Assembly (NCBI GenBank): GCA_045597845.1 | Contig: JAZLKZ010000107.1 | Span: 1 to 64,000, forward strand | Direction: 5' to 3' | Origin: Colimorpha sp045597845 | GTDB taxonomy: Bacteria; Bacteroidota; Bacteroidia; Bacteroidales; P3 | Length of the DNA stretch: 64,000 nucleotides | Shown: piece by piece, positions 33,902 to 43,400 of the stretch | Layout of the letters: each line of letters opens with the position of its first letter | How positions within the stretch are numbered: the stretch's first letter is position 1 | Notes under the pieces: model-generated | Told to the model about the DNA's origin: nothing | Databases searched by the model: none | The model's input: only the letters and a program-made list of their open reading frames with translations | Position numbers and translations under genes: made by a program

Positions 33902-34687
33902 CTACACAGCATTTACGCGCCTTGCGAGCCATGCGCACATTCCAGGGAAGAATCGCTTGACTCTAACCATCCACAATTCAGAACCTCCGACAAAGACCTC
34001 ACGACGACCTCTTCGGATAGCCTTCACTATTTTCCTTGCCGCTTTGTCGGCAGAGATGCCACCCGCTTGACCGGGGTCCATCACGCCATGGCGCAAACCA
34101 CCTTTATCCAATGCATTCACTGAAACATTTGTCTGAACCCTACCGGGACACACCATCGTCACGCGAATATCATTGTTGTAATACTCCGCTTGCAAGGTCT
34201 CAAAAAAGCCATACAACGCATGTTTAGACGAGCTGTATGCGCAACGTAGCGGGAAACCGAAATAGCCAGCGATGGAAGTTGTTACGGCAATACGTCCGCC
34301 GCCGGAAGCTATCATCATAGGCAGGATTGCCTGCGCCAAAGACACTGGGGCGAAGTAATTCACCTCCATAATCTTTCTCACCATGGAGGAAGATGTATCT
34401 TCAACAGAAGTGCGCTGACTTATTCCTGCATTGCAAAACAGGACTTCAATTCCATTAAAGAGATCCCACGCTTGTCGCACCAACATTCGCAGACCTTCCG
34501 GGTTTCCGAAATCATACGGCAATACCGCAACACCAGGCGCTCCCAGACTACGGCATTTTTCCGCCACAACAAGGAGCCTTTCCTCGGACGAAGAAGTGAG
34601 CACCAAACGCTCGCCTTTGCTGGCATAGTTGTAGGCGCACGCCTCTCCAATTCCCGAAGAGGCCCCAGTAATCCAAATTGTATTCAT
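33902..34687 (-). CDS. Short-chain dehydrogenase, candidate 3-ketocapnine reductase
   Basis: A 261-residue classical SDR. The NAD(P)-binding loop is TGASSGIGEA (7-16). The catalytic residues are Asn110, Ser138 in TTSIAG, and Tyr151 with Lys155 in YSSSK. The length and the C-terminal membrane-leaning stretch (RVKRFFPGMCAWLARRV) fit 3-ketosphinganine-reductase-like enzymes. Next to an AONS-type acyltransferase and a cysteate synthase, the likely job is to reduce the 3-keto product to the amino alcohol of a sulfonolipid. The substrate is inferred from context only. Confidence 0.82.
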   Translation of the reverse strand: MNTIWITGASSGIGEACAYNYASKGERLVLTSSSEERLLVVAEKCRSLGAPGVAVLPYDFGNPEGLRMLVRQAWDLFNGIEVLFCNAGISQRTSVEDTSSSMVRKIMEVNYFAPVSLAQAILPMMIASGGGRIAVTTSIAGYFGFPLRCAYSSSKHALYGFFETLQAEYYNNDIRVTMVCPGRVQTNVSVNALDKGGLRHGVMDPGQAGGISADKAARKIVKAIRRGRREVFVGGSELWMVRVKRFFPGMCAWLARRVNAV

Positions 34688-34732
34688 ATCAATCAGACCA
34701 CAAATTACAGTTCATTGGTCACTAGTCGCCAT

Positions 34733-35992
34733 TTAGCATTTGCGATCGGGCATTTCCTTGTCGTATTCGCCATTCGCCAAACGCTGCTTGATGTCGCGGA
34801 AAGCCTCCAACGTACGGTCCACATCTTCGATAGTGTGGGCTGCGGTAGGAATGATACGGAAAATGAGCATTCCTGGAGGAATGACAGGATAGGTGACAAT
34901 AGAGCAGAAAATATGATAGTTTTCGCGCAAATCGACCGCGATGTTGGTCGCCTGGTTGATGCCACAAGCCAGATGGACAGGAGTCACGCACGCCTCGGCA
35001 GGTCCAATCTCGTAGCCCAATTCGCGAAAACCGTTCTGCAATCGGCGAGTTACTTCCCACAACTGTTTTCTGCGGGCGTCGCCCTCGGGTCCACGGATGA
35101 TTTCAAGGCGTTTCAAACAGCCTTCCACAATAGGCATCGGCAACGATTTGGCGTACATCTGCGAACGCATATTGTAGCGCAGATAGGTGATGATTTCTTT
35201 CTCGGAAGCCACAAAACCGCCAATGGTGGCCATCGACTTGGCATAGGCACCAATATACAAGTCCACGCCGTCCATGACTCCAAAATGCTCGGAGGTGCCA
35301 CGTCCGTGAGGCCCCATGACGCCAAAGCCATGAGCGTCATCTATCAAGAAACGGAAGTTGTATTTCTGCTTCAACGCTACAATCTGATCCAAAATGCCCA
35401 ACGCACCCGTCATTCCAAACACGCCTTCGGTAATCACCAAAACGCCGCCACCGTTTTTGTCGGCTTCGGCACAGGCGCGAGCAACCATCTTCTCGCAATC
35501 CACAATGTCGTTATGACGGAATTTGTATTTGCTGCCAATGTGCAGACGGATGCCATCCAACAGGCAAGCGTGACTTTCTGCGTCATATACAATAACATCA
35601 TGGCGACCCACCAACGCGTCGATAGTAGAGACAATGCCCTGATATCCAAAATTGAATTCAAAAGCAGCCTCTTTGCATTCAAAGTCGGCCAACTGACGTT
35701 CCAATTCTTCATGCAAAGCAGTCTGGCCTGTCATCATACGGCTTCCCATTGGATACGCCATTCCCCAGCGGGCGGCGGCTTCGGCGTCCACCTTTCTGAT
35801 TTCGGGATGATTGGCAAGTCCTAAATAATTGTTCAAGCTCCAGCAAAGTACGTCTTGTCCATTGAAACGCATATTGGGGCCAAGCTCACCCTCCAACTTC
35901 GGGAAAGCGAAATAACCATCGGCCTTTTCACGAAACTGTCCGATAGGACCGCCCGTTGACTGCTTGATTTTATCAAAGATATCTTTCTGCAT
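34733..35992 (-). CDS. AONS/serine palmitoyltransferase-family acyltransferase (candidate cysteate acyltransferase)
   Basis: A 419-residue fold-type I PLP enzyme of the alpha-oxoamine synthase family, which condenses an amino acid with an acyl thioester and loses CO2. The PLP lysine is K252 in AYAKSMATIGGF, the PLP-stacking His is H141 in AESHACLLDG, and the cofactor Asp lies in LIDDAHGFG (216-224). Compared with Bacteroides serine palmitoyltransferase the N-terminus and substrate loops differ (MGSRMMTGQ, FEFNFGYQG). Together with the cysteate synthase-like gene in the same operon, it is best read as a cysteate fatty-acyltransferase for sulfonolipids. Glycine, serine or cysteate specificity cannot be settled from the sequence. 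Confidence 0.82.
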   Translation of the reverse strand: MQKDIFDKIKQSTGGPIGQFREKADGYFAFPKLEGELGPNMRFNGQDVLCWSLNNYLGLANHPEIRKVDAEAAARWGMAYPMGSRMMTGQTALHEELERQLADFECKEAAFEFNFGYQGIVSTIDALVGRHDVIVYDAESHACLLDGIRLHIGSKYKFRHNDIVDCEKMVARACAEADKNGGGVLVITEGVFGMTGALGILDQIVALKQKYNFRFLIDDAHGFGVMGPHGRGTSEHFGVMDGVDLYIGAYAKSMATIGGFVASEKEIITYLRYNMRSQMYAKSLPMPIVEGCLKRLEIIRGPEGDARRKQLWEVTRRLQNGFRELGYEIGPAEACVTPVHLACGINQATNIAVDLRENYHIFCSIVTYPVIPPGMLIFRIIPTAAHTIEDVDRTLEAFRDIKQRLANGEYDKEMPDRKC

Positions 35993-36039
35993 ATTATTGA
36001 AATTTTAAGTTTACAAATTAAGTTCAAATCATCGTTCAC

Positions 36040-37113
36040 CTATCTCACTTGCTCTTTCGAAACCCATCCCATCATTCGGAAAAGCATTTTGGGCAAAGGT
36101 TTGTATTTATCTCTTTTCGTCATGTCGATAAACCATCCCAATTTCTTGACAATAGGGATTTTGTGCGTTTCCACAAACTCTATCAACGTACCATCAGGAT
36201 CTTCGATGTAAGTAAAATGACCCGAAGCGTCACCCATGTCGAACAACTCGTTTCCCGGACAACTATCCACCGTGAACGGATGGCCCTGTGAGGCGCAGAA
36301 GGCGCCCAACTCGCGCATTCCACTCACGTCGAAACAAATCTGAATGAAACCGGGGTCGCCCCAAAAACGGCCCTCGTAGATTTTACGAGGCACGCGCTCC
36401 AATGCCTGGACCAACTCTATGGAACTGTCGCCAAACATCTCGGCAAAGGCACCCTTTCGCGGTTGCGAAGTGGTTAGGAGCACCCTACGGCAACGCTGGC
36501 CTCCACCCGACAAACCAGCCCAATCCCCAAACTGATCGGTTACATCATACACCACTTTGTCGTAGCCAAGCAACTCGCTGTAAAACTTAACGGACGCTTC
36601 CATATTGCTGACGCCAACCATAGCACCCGCGATTCCGCCCGTGAGACATTTACGTCGGATATAGCTGTGCGGTTGAGATACCATCTGGAAAAGATTCCCG
36701 TACAAATCCTTCACATAAAAGGTCTTTGTTCCATCTGGCATCTGGGCAGGCTTCGTACAGTCTTCCCACTTGGCGGACAACTCTTTATAGAAGGCATCCA
36801 CGTCGCGACAATTCACCTTGGCGCAGAAAATACCCAAATCGCCAATCGACAATTCAAAATCAATCGGTTTTGGCTTGCGTTCAGAATACTGCCATATTTC
36901 GAAACCGCCACCTCCTTGCAAGTTTACGGCAATACAAGCATGACGCTTTTGAGGTGCGTTGCCAGTGTATGGCAACATACGTTCAGCAACGGTATCGTCC
37001 TCCAAAATCTTTGTATCCACGGAAAACATTTCAATAAACCAATTCCATGATTTACGGAAATCCTCCGTGCCAACACCCACTTGCTGAATACCTGAGATAT
37101 TAAAACCAGACAT
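36040..37113 (-). CDS. Two-domain VOC (glyoxalase/HPPD-like) protein
   Basis: A 357-residue protein with two vicinal-oxygen-chelate domains, the first from about residue 5 to 150 and the second from about 163 to 320 (VGVSNMEASVKFYSELL starts it, GHFTYIEDPDGTLIEF ends it). It resembles 4-hydroxyphenylpyruvate dioxygenase-like proteins in layout. In family members the metal is usually held by a His at the start of a domain and a Glu near the end. Here the Glu is seen (TLIEFVE), but His positions are replaced (IQQVGVG, GFIQICFDV). So it may not be a metal dioxygenase of the usual kind. It is the first gene of the nine-gene operon and presumably acts on the lipid or sulfur intermediate. Confidence 0.78.
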   Translation of the reverse strand: MSGFNISGIQQVGVGTEDFRKSWNWFIEMFSVDTKILEDDTVAERMLPYTGNAPQKRHACIAVNLQGGGGFEIWQYSERKPKPIDFELSIGDLGIFCAKVNCRDVDAFYKELSAKWEDCTKPAQMPDGTKTFYVKDLYGNLFQMVSQPHSYIRRKCLTGGIAGAMVGVSNMEASVKFYSELLGYDKVVYDVTDQFGDWAGLSGGGQRCRRVLLTTSQPRKGAFAEMFGDSSIELVQALERVPRKIYEGRFWGDPGFIQICFDVSGMRELGAFCASQGHPFTVDSCPGNELFDMGDASGHFTYIEDPDGTLIEFVETHKIPIVKKLGWFIDMTKRDKYKPLPKMLFRMMGWVSKEQVR

Positions 37114-37279
37114 ATTTATTATTTATTGTTGATTACCTATTGAAAACCGAGAAACTACAACTTGCAGAACCGGCAATTGTACGGTGCATGATGTATCTCG
37201 TTTTTTTTATTTCCCCTTGCCAACTCCTCAAAACCCATCCTAAACAATTGTATCAAGTTATATTGTAATTACATATATT

Positions 37280-37308
37280 GTAAAATGTAATATAGTATAA
37301 CATTTTAC
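37280..37308. promoter_or_regulatory. Inverted repeat upstream of the nine-gene operon
   Basis: GTAAAATGT (37280-37288) and ACATTTTAC (37300-37308) form a perfect 9 bp inverted repeat with an 11 bp spacer, in an A/T-rich region about 167 bp upstream of the VOC gene. Further TATTGTAA words lie beside it. This suits a regulator binding site. A TATTTTTG element on the minus strand just upstream (about 37316-37323) could be the operon promoter. No gene lies in 37114-37402. Confidence 0.5.
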
Positions 37309-37402
37309 TATCAGTGCAAAAATAAGACTTTTTTTTTATATGAAGGCTTTTATGGGGGAAAAAAATTACACTTCCCAAATTTTCGGCCTTATATAAAAAG
37401 AA

Positions 37403-37424
37403 AAGGCATCCTAATGGATGCCTT
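37403..37424 (-). terminator. Terminator of the L31 gene
   Basis: A perfect 9 bp stem AAGGCATCC / GGATGCCTT with a TAAT loop, followed on the minus strand by TTCTTTTTAT. Confidence 0.85.
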
Positions 37425-37466
37425 AAATCTAAATCTAAAACAAAATACCGATATGGAATGTATAGA

Positions 37467-37724
37467 TTATTTCTTGGAATATCTCTTGTACTTGTTCATG
37501 AACTTATCAACGCGTCCGGCGGTGTCAACAAGTTTCAACTTACCCGTGAAGAAAGGGTGTGAAGTGTTGGAGATTTCAAGCTTTACAACGGGATACTCAT
37601 TACCATCGGTATAGGTAACGGTTTCTTTGGTGTTGGCGCAGCTCTTGGTGAGCACCATGGTGTCGTTAGACATATCCTTGAATACAACCAAGCGGTAATT
37701 TTCGGGATGGATTCCTTTTTTCAT
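37467..37724 (-). CDS. rpmE2: Ribosomal protein L31, type B
   Basis: An 85-residue zinc-free (type B) L31. MKKGIHPENYR, the SNTSHPFFTGK motif and a Lys-rich C-terminus (FMNKYKRYSKK) match the family, and the CxxC zinc ligands of type A are absent. A single gene with its own promoter element (37801-37808) and terminator. Confidence 0.96.
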   Translation of the reverse strand: MKKGIHPENYRLVVFKDMSNDTMVLTKSCANTKETVTYTDGNEYPVVKLEISNTSHPFFTGKLKLVDTAGRVDKFMNKYKRYSKK

Positions 37725-37800
37725 CGTATTTGCGTTTTGCCGTTTTAAGCAGTGGCTTTTTAAACGATTGGTTAAACAATTATTTTCACTAAAAGATTTG

Positions 37801-37808
37801 CAAAATTA
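37801..37808 (-). promoter_or_regulatory. -7 element of the L31 gene
   Basis: TAATTTTG on the minus strand fits TAnnTTTG, giving a leader of about 70 nt. Confidence 0.45.
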
Positions 37809-38015
37809 CACAATTATTTTGAATTGGAGAAATAATTTACATTCCATCTTTACAGAATCACGAAGACACAAAGAAATACAACACATTACAAAAACAAACC
37901 AATCAAATACAACAAGGCAATTTTGAGTTGTGCATATCGATAATCCTTTGTAAAAATTGATTTTTCACTACAAAAAATAAGAATTCATCCAACAGGTTTT
38001 ATATCTTTGCAACAT

Positions 38016-38105
38016 AAATATTAGGTACGAAGCGGCCAAAGCAGGCTCTCAGTCGAACACCCATAAGCAAAAAGTTGAATTTTTAGAGCCTGTATCATTT
38101 TTTTT
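38016..38105 (+). ncRNA. Candidate small RNA with terminator hairpin
   Basis: TATCTTTG at 38002-38009 would start a transcript near 38016. About 70 nt later, the inverted repeat CAGGCTCT (38042-38049) / AGAGCCTG (38085-38092) is followed by an eight-T run, like a rho-independent terminator. There is no open frame. A second TATCTTTG (38107-38114) directly after it probably drives the OmpA-like gene. The rest of 37809-38205 shows only A/T-rich sequence. Confidence 0.35.
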
Positions 38106-38205
38106 ATATCTTTGCACCATCAAAAGGTAGTAATAACACCTGATTCCCGTTGTGAGTTCGGAATGAGGAAGTTAATAATTATAACTCACATATATACAAT
38201 ATAAT

Positions 38206-39519
38206 ATGAAAAAATTATCATTCAGACTTATGGTGTGCGCCTTGCTAATAGCCACCCCCGCCCACTCCCAAAATTTTATTAAACAACTGGGCAACGCTGC
38301 CAAAAACGCTGCCAAAAACGCAGTAGAGCGTAACGTTACAAATAAAGTGGAGGAAGGCGTAGATAAAGCCTTTGACGCCAATTTACACAAAAACAACAAC
38401 GAAAACCAGACATCCGATAACAATGAAGAACAGGCAGCTAACGGCTGGCAATGCCCGCAATGCGGTACAAAAGGCAATACAGGCAAGTTCTGCAACGAAT
38501 GCGGAGCCAAACGCCCTGACGGAAGTTCTGCTACAGCAACAGTCACTGAGAAAAAAACAACCACAACCGAATATGCAAAATGTGATTTCGTCCCAGGTGA
38601 CGAGGTCTTCTTTGACGATCCTGTTGAGGGTGAACAAGTTGGTGAGTTCCCTAGCAAATGGGATATGATCAGTGGCTCTTCCGAAATAGCCGTCTTGAAT
38701 GGAGAGCAAGTCATCACAATTGTTGAGCCTACTAGAATCTTGCCGCTTATGAAAGATGCCCGCAATTTCTTGGGTGATGCTTTCACTCTCGAACTCGATT
38801 TCTGGGGCACCGAACTCCAAGGCAGCGACTATGCCGAATATCTTCTTAATTTTGAAAGTGGCGATTATGGCATTAAGATGTTTGTTTACAGCTCGAGCAC
38901 CTCGTATGAAGTGTGGTGGCACAACAACTCAACAGGCAACTGGGCAAATGCTAGTGGCGAAATACCAAATATCAATATCAACGGATGGAACCACCTTGCT
39001 GTCTCTTTCAACAAACGCGCTCTCAAAGTCTATATCAATGGCACACGCGTTGCTTCTGCTCCTAATGTCAAGCCTTCCACATGGTTCAATATCGGAAATG
39101 AGCTCTGGAAATCTCATGGTTACATCAAAAACATCCGTTTGGCAAAGGGCGCAGTACCTCTCTACGACCGACTTGCTTCAGAAGGCAAAATCATCACCTA
39201 CGCTATCACTTTTGAGACAGGAAAGGCTGACCTCAAACCTGAGTCTATGGTCGAAATTAACCGTATTGCCAAGCTGATGAACAACGACGCTTCGCTCAAC
39301 TTTGAGGTTCAAGGCCACTGCGACAATACCGGCTCCGACAAAGTCAACGACCCGCTCAGCCAGAAGCGTGCAGAAGCAATCGTTGCCGCTTTGGTAGAAC
39401 AGGGCATTAATGCTTCCCGCCTCACCGCTGTAGGCAAAGGTAGCCATAACCCTATTGCAGACAACTCGACAGATGAGGGCCGCGCTAAAAACAGAAGAGT
39501 GGAATTCATAAAAAAATAA
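38206..39519 (+). CDS. Exported OmpA-like protein with zinc ribbon and LamG-like domain
   Basis: 437 residues. The signal peptide MKKLSFRLMVCALLIATPAHS is followed by a helical region, then a zinc ribbon (CPQCGTKGNTGKFCNECGAKRP near 84-105). Next is a concanavalin-like segment (FTLELDFWGTELQ, later NGWNHLAVSFNKRALKVYINGTRV) and a C-terminal OmpA peptidoglycan-binding domain with VQGHCDNTGSD and LSQKRAEAI. The first two extra domains are unusual on an OmpA protein. It may anchor a sugar- or surface-binding domain to the cell wall. Expressed alone from the promoter at 38107. Confidence 0.8.
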   Translation: MKKLSFRLMVCALLIATPAHSQNFIKQLGNAAKNAAKNAVERNVTNKVEEGVDKAFDANLHKNNNENQTSDNNEEQAANGWQCPQCGTKGNTGKFCNECGAKRPDGSSATATVTEKKTTTTEYAKCDFVPGDEVFFDDPVEGEQVGEFPSKWDMISGSSEIAVLNGEQVITIVEPTRILPLMKDARNFLGDAFTLELDFWGTELQGSDYAEYLLNFESGDYGIKMFVYSSSTSYEVWWHNNSTGNWANASGEIPNININGWNHLAVSFNKRALKVYINGTRVASAPNVKPSTWFNIGNELWKSHGYIKNIRLAKGAVPLYDRLASEGKIITYAITFETGKADLKPESMVEINRIAKLMNNDASLNFEVQGHCDNTGSDKVNDPLSQKRAEAIVAALVEQGINASRLTAVGKGSHNPIADNSTDEGRAKNRRVEFIKK

Positions 39520-39780
39520 TACAAAACAAACAACTTAACGCATTCAACCATATTGGCTTTGGTATTAGCCGTTCAAACATTGGCCAGTGTCAACATCGAT
39601 ATACACCCCTTAACTCGGCCGCTTCTATCATAGCATCCGAACGACTCAAACCAAAATATCGAGTGGCAACTATTATAAAGGAGATACTTGCAAATGCACC
39701 AAGAATACGCAACCTTCACCCGCCACCAATATAACAATTATGATAATATATACTTTATCCTAAATAAAAAATTATTCATC
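39520..39780 (+). other. Spacer with a possible decayed frame
   Basis: No gene with a credible start. One plus-strand frame without an ATG stays open for over 60 codons and ends near 39740 (it reads ...SERLKPKYRVATIIKEIL...). It may be the remnant of a displaced gene; I do not recognise it. Confidence 0.25.
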
Positions 39781-40350
39781 ATGAAAAAATTAGCATTATC
39801 TATCCTATGTACCGCCTGTATTATAGGATTCACCGCCTGCGGACACTCAGGTGAAACATCTTCAGCAGAAAAAATAGCAGAATCCATGGACCTTCCGGAA
39901 GAAGGTATGCACGGCTATTCCGGCAGTGCAGGCGAAGCACTTCAGAATGTTACCGATAATAATTACATAGACATAGCCCAAGGTATATTCGGCATAGATG
40001 TAGCTCTGCAAGACGGGTGGACCCTTAAAAGTGCCACAAGTCCTAACAAAGTGAACAACCTGAAGATTGTATAAGAAATAGCCGACGCCGATGCCGATAT
40101 AAATGCCATAACCAAATCCTATTATGACCAATGCCTGGCTATAGCTACCGATGGCGTATATGCCGTAAAAATGGATTATAATACCGGAGCCGTAAATAGA
40201 GGAGAAAAATATGCCGACTATGAATCATACAAAGCACAAAGCGGTGGAATGGATATGTGGTCATATGACTACAATGGTCAAACCATACAATTCACATTCT
40301 CCTCATGGAAAAAACAAGTGGAAATTACATTTGTTCTTACCACCAAATAA
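39781..40350 (+). pseudogene. Unknown lipoprotein, interrupted by TAA
   Basis: MKKLALSILCTACIIGFTAC is a lipoprotein signal with the Cys at residue 20. After NNLKIV the frame meets TAA (40072-40074), then continues unbroken (EIADADADINAIT, later GGMDMWSYDYNGQTI) to TAA at 40348-40350. The full product would have about 189 residues. The continuing sequence keeps the composition of the first half, so a single nonsense mutation (for example CAA to TAA) is likely. Family unknown. Like the next gene it uses many ATA isoleucine codons. A strong terminator follows. Confidence 0.65.
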
Positions 40351-40385
40351 GCATTGGCTTAGCTATATTTTGACAAATAGTGTCG

Positions 40386-40424
40386 AAAAATCACTTTTGT
40401 CTAAAGGGCAAAAGTGATTTTTTT
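40386..40424 (+). terminator. Terminator between the lipoprotein and the TPR protein
   Basis: A perfect 14 bp stem AAAAATCACTTTTG / CAAAAGTGATTTTT with a 9 nt loop and a trailing T run. Confidence 0.88.
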
Positions 40425-40443
40425 AATATAAACCCCAAACAAT

Positions 40444-43400
40444 ATGAATATGAAAAACAAAATTTTTATTCTATTTGCAGTTCTCATTATAGGAAGCGGC
40501 TATGCCCAAAACCATTACGTATCACAGCCCATAGCTAACGCTATGAAAACCGGTAAATTCTACATGAAAATGGCCGGCACACAAGGCTATACCGAAAACG
40601 ATAATGCCGTAAGCATGCAAATGCAAATAGAAACCGCCCTACACAATGGAGTAAACATGTCCAAAACAAAATTTCAGGGCTCCAATACGGTAAGTCTTAC
40701 CACCTCCTCCGGATGCTATATACTGAACGAAGCTGCCAAAACATGGCAATTCCAACCTAATGCCGGAGCGTATCCCGCTTTTACCAATTTGAAGTTCAAA
40801 CGACAAGGCACCTGCAAGGTAAATGGAGAAGAGGGCTGGTTCTTTGATGAATACTATGCAGGCAACAATATATTCTCCTTCTACTACCAATCCGATAAAG
40901 TAGCTATTATTGACCTGGGCGGACAAGACGAAGACGCCATGGGTCCTATGCATCTGCACTCCTTTAATGCTACCATTCCCTTTTCCATGTACTTCTGCGT
41001 AGGCAACGATTGGAAGCCTGCCGGCAGCAACTCCGTAACCGCCACTGCCGGCATAGACAGAGCCGCCATAGAAAAACAAATACGTGATGCCCTTAAAGGA
41101 CAACAACTGCCGCCGGGCATGACCATTGACGACCTAGTGAATAAAGCCATGAAAAATATGGGTGGTGCCAAAACCGCCCCTTCGACCGCGCCAAAACCGC
41201 CCACCTGCTCCACCCCATGGAAAGACAGCACCTCTGGTACGGAACTGGCCTGCGGCAACGGATATAATAAAATAATTATAACCGACAAACGCACACTTAC
41301 CACACCTGTATATGCCGAAAATTTGGCTCCTGCCGCATCCACTGCACCCGCTCGAACCGACCTTAACGTAACCGAAAACGGCATAAAACAAGCCCTAAAA
41401 AAGCTGCAAAGCCAAATAGCCGATATGAACGACAATGAAATATCGGACTACATAATGAAATATAACAATGACATAATGTGCGCCTTTCGCGCCAATGCCA
41501 TTACCGGCAACCTCATAGAAGAAGCCATAGCTCATGCTATAGCATATCCTAACGCTCTTACACTTAATAACATAGGTATTATTTACCTGTATAAAGATGA
41601 AGCCATAAACGCTTTGCCCTATTTTGAATCAGCCCTTAAATACGACAACAATAACCCTACAGTGCTGGCCAACCTAGCCGAATCCTACTTTGAACAAAAT
41701 AAACTGGATGAAGCCGAAAAATATGCCAAACAATGCCTAGCCATAGCCCCACAATTCGGCTCAGCACTGCAAGTAATGACATCCATATACTTTAGCCGCG
41801 GCAAACATATTGAAGGTATGACATGGCTACTCAAAACCGCTCCCCATTATTTTACCGACATTACCGCATCACAATTTAACAGTCTGTGGATGGCCATAGA
41901 AGAACTGAAAACGCTGGGTGGCCAAGGATATGATGTAAAACCCTATTTTGATAAAATATACACACCCGAAAACCTCGCTCTGCTGGAAGAAGCTACCAAA
42001 GCAGGCTTTGAACACCATTATTTGGAAACTGCCATGGGCAACCGCCAATGGAATTGGCCGGTAAAAACCACCGTGGAATTTTCTTGGAAATACTACCAAA
42101 AATGCGCCCAACAAATGGCAGAAAAAGAGAATGAAATGCAGTTGTACGCCAAAGAATGCGCCAATAGAAAAGGCAGCCTGCTCAACTTATACTCCATTAT
42201 GGGAGCCGGCTCCGTTATAGGCAACATGTCACGCATAGAACACAATATGCAACAGGTAATAAATGCCAAAGGCGGCAATAGGGCAGCTAATATTACCGGC
42301 CAACAACCTAACACCGATATTACCAACCTGCTGCCTGACCAAGAAAAAATAAATCAGGCATATCTGCTGGAAAGCAAACTGCAGTCCGGAGACAACGACG
42401 GTCAAATACTCTATGACGCACGTCAATACTGGTGTCTGAAACTATGGCAACAACTATTTCAAATGAAAATGAAATACGAACAGGGCCAAATGTGCACCAC
42501 CGATAAAAACGGGAACCTCATAGGATATTTCCCGTCATACTACGCCGATTATCTCACCCATGAAAAAAACCTAAACAAAGAACTGGCCTTCGCTGATGAA
42601 AAACGCGACCGACGCATAGAACCCGAAAACAACAAGAGGATAGAAGAGTTGAAAGCATTGGAGAAAAAAAGCAGCAATATGAGCGCCGCCCAATACGATG
42701 CCGCAAAAAAAGCAATAGATATAGCTTACTACTCCCGCCTTGAAGAAATAATGCAAGCCTGGTACGGTGAAAAAAAACAAATAGAACTGGAACGATTGGG
42801 CGATTTCCACCGCTACTATACACAACATTACCAACCTGTAATGGAATCCTACTGGAAAAAAATGAACCAAATGTGCGTGTGGTGTAACAGCAAGGACGTA
42901 ATAGATTACTACCTGTACATGGCGGAAGCCGAAAACATCCGCCCAGTAACTCAAGCATTTGAACATGGCAGCGACATCGGCGGCAGCATATACTCCTACT
43001 ATCAGCAATGGCGAGCCATACGAGAAGCCATTGACGAACACGTAGAAGATCTAAAAGAAGAAGTTGCCGAACTGGATATGCAAATAGCACAAGAAGGCAC
43101 CCATCCCAATGGCTGCAGTAAATACCCCTGCGACATTACTGCAGGTGTAGACCTGGTAGCCCGAGAGTTTTCTGTCACACTGAATAAAGACGGCAAATTC
43201 CTGATAGATATTAAAAACAAAGAAACCGGCAGCACCATCACACATAACCTTACCGACCATACCTGCACCAGCAAGGAATTATATGTGGTTACACCTCAGG
43301 AAAAAGCCGACGCCCTGGCTAACGCACAAAAAGTACGCCAAAACCTGTATACCGCCATAGGCAATGAGGCCTTGGGTCTGGCAATAGGGAAAATACCTGG

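Noticed and set aside
34472..35824. 450-codon plus-strand frame opposite the AONS-family gene
   Set aside because: Antisense to a gene with all catalytic motifs; no start context and no recognisable domain.
37414..37614. Plus-strand frame across the L31 gene and its terminator
   Set aside because: It runs antisense through a conserved ribosomal gene and a hairpin terminator.
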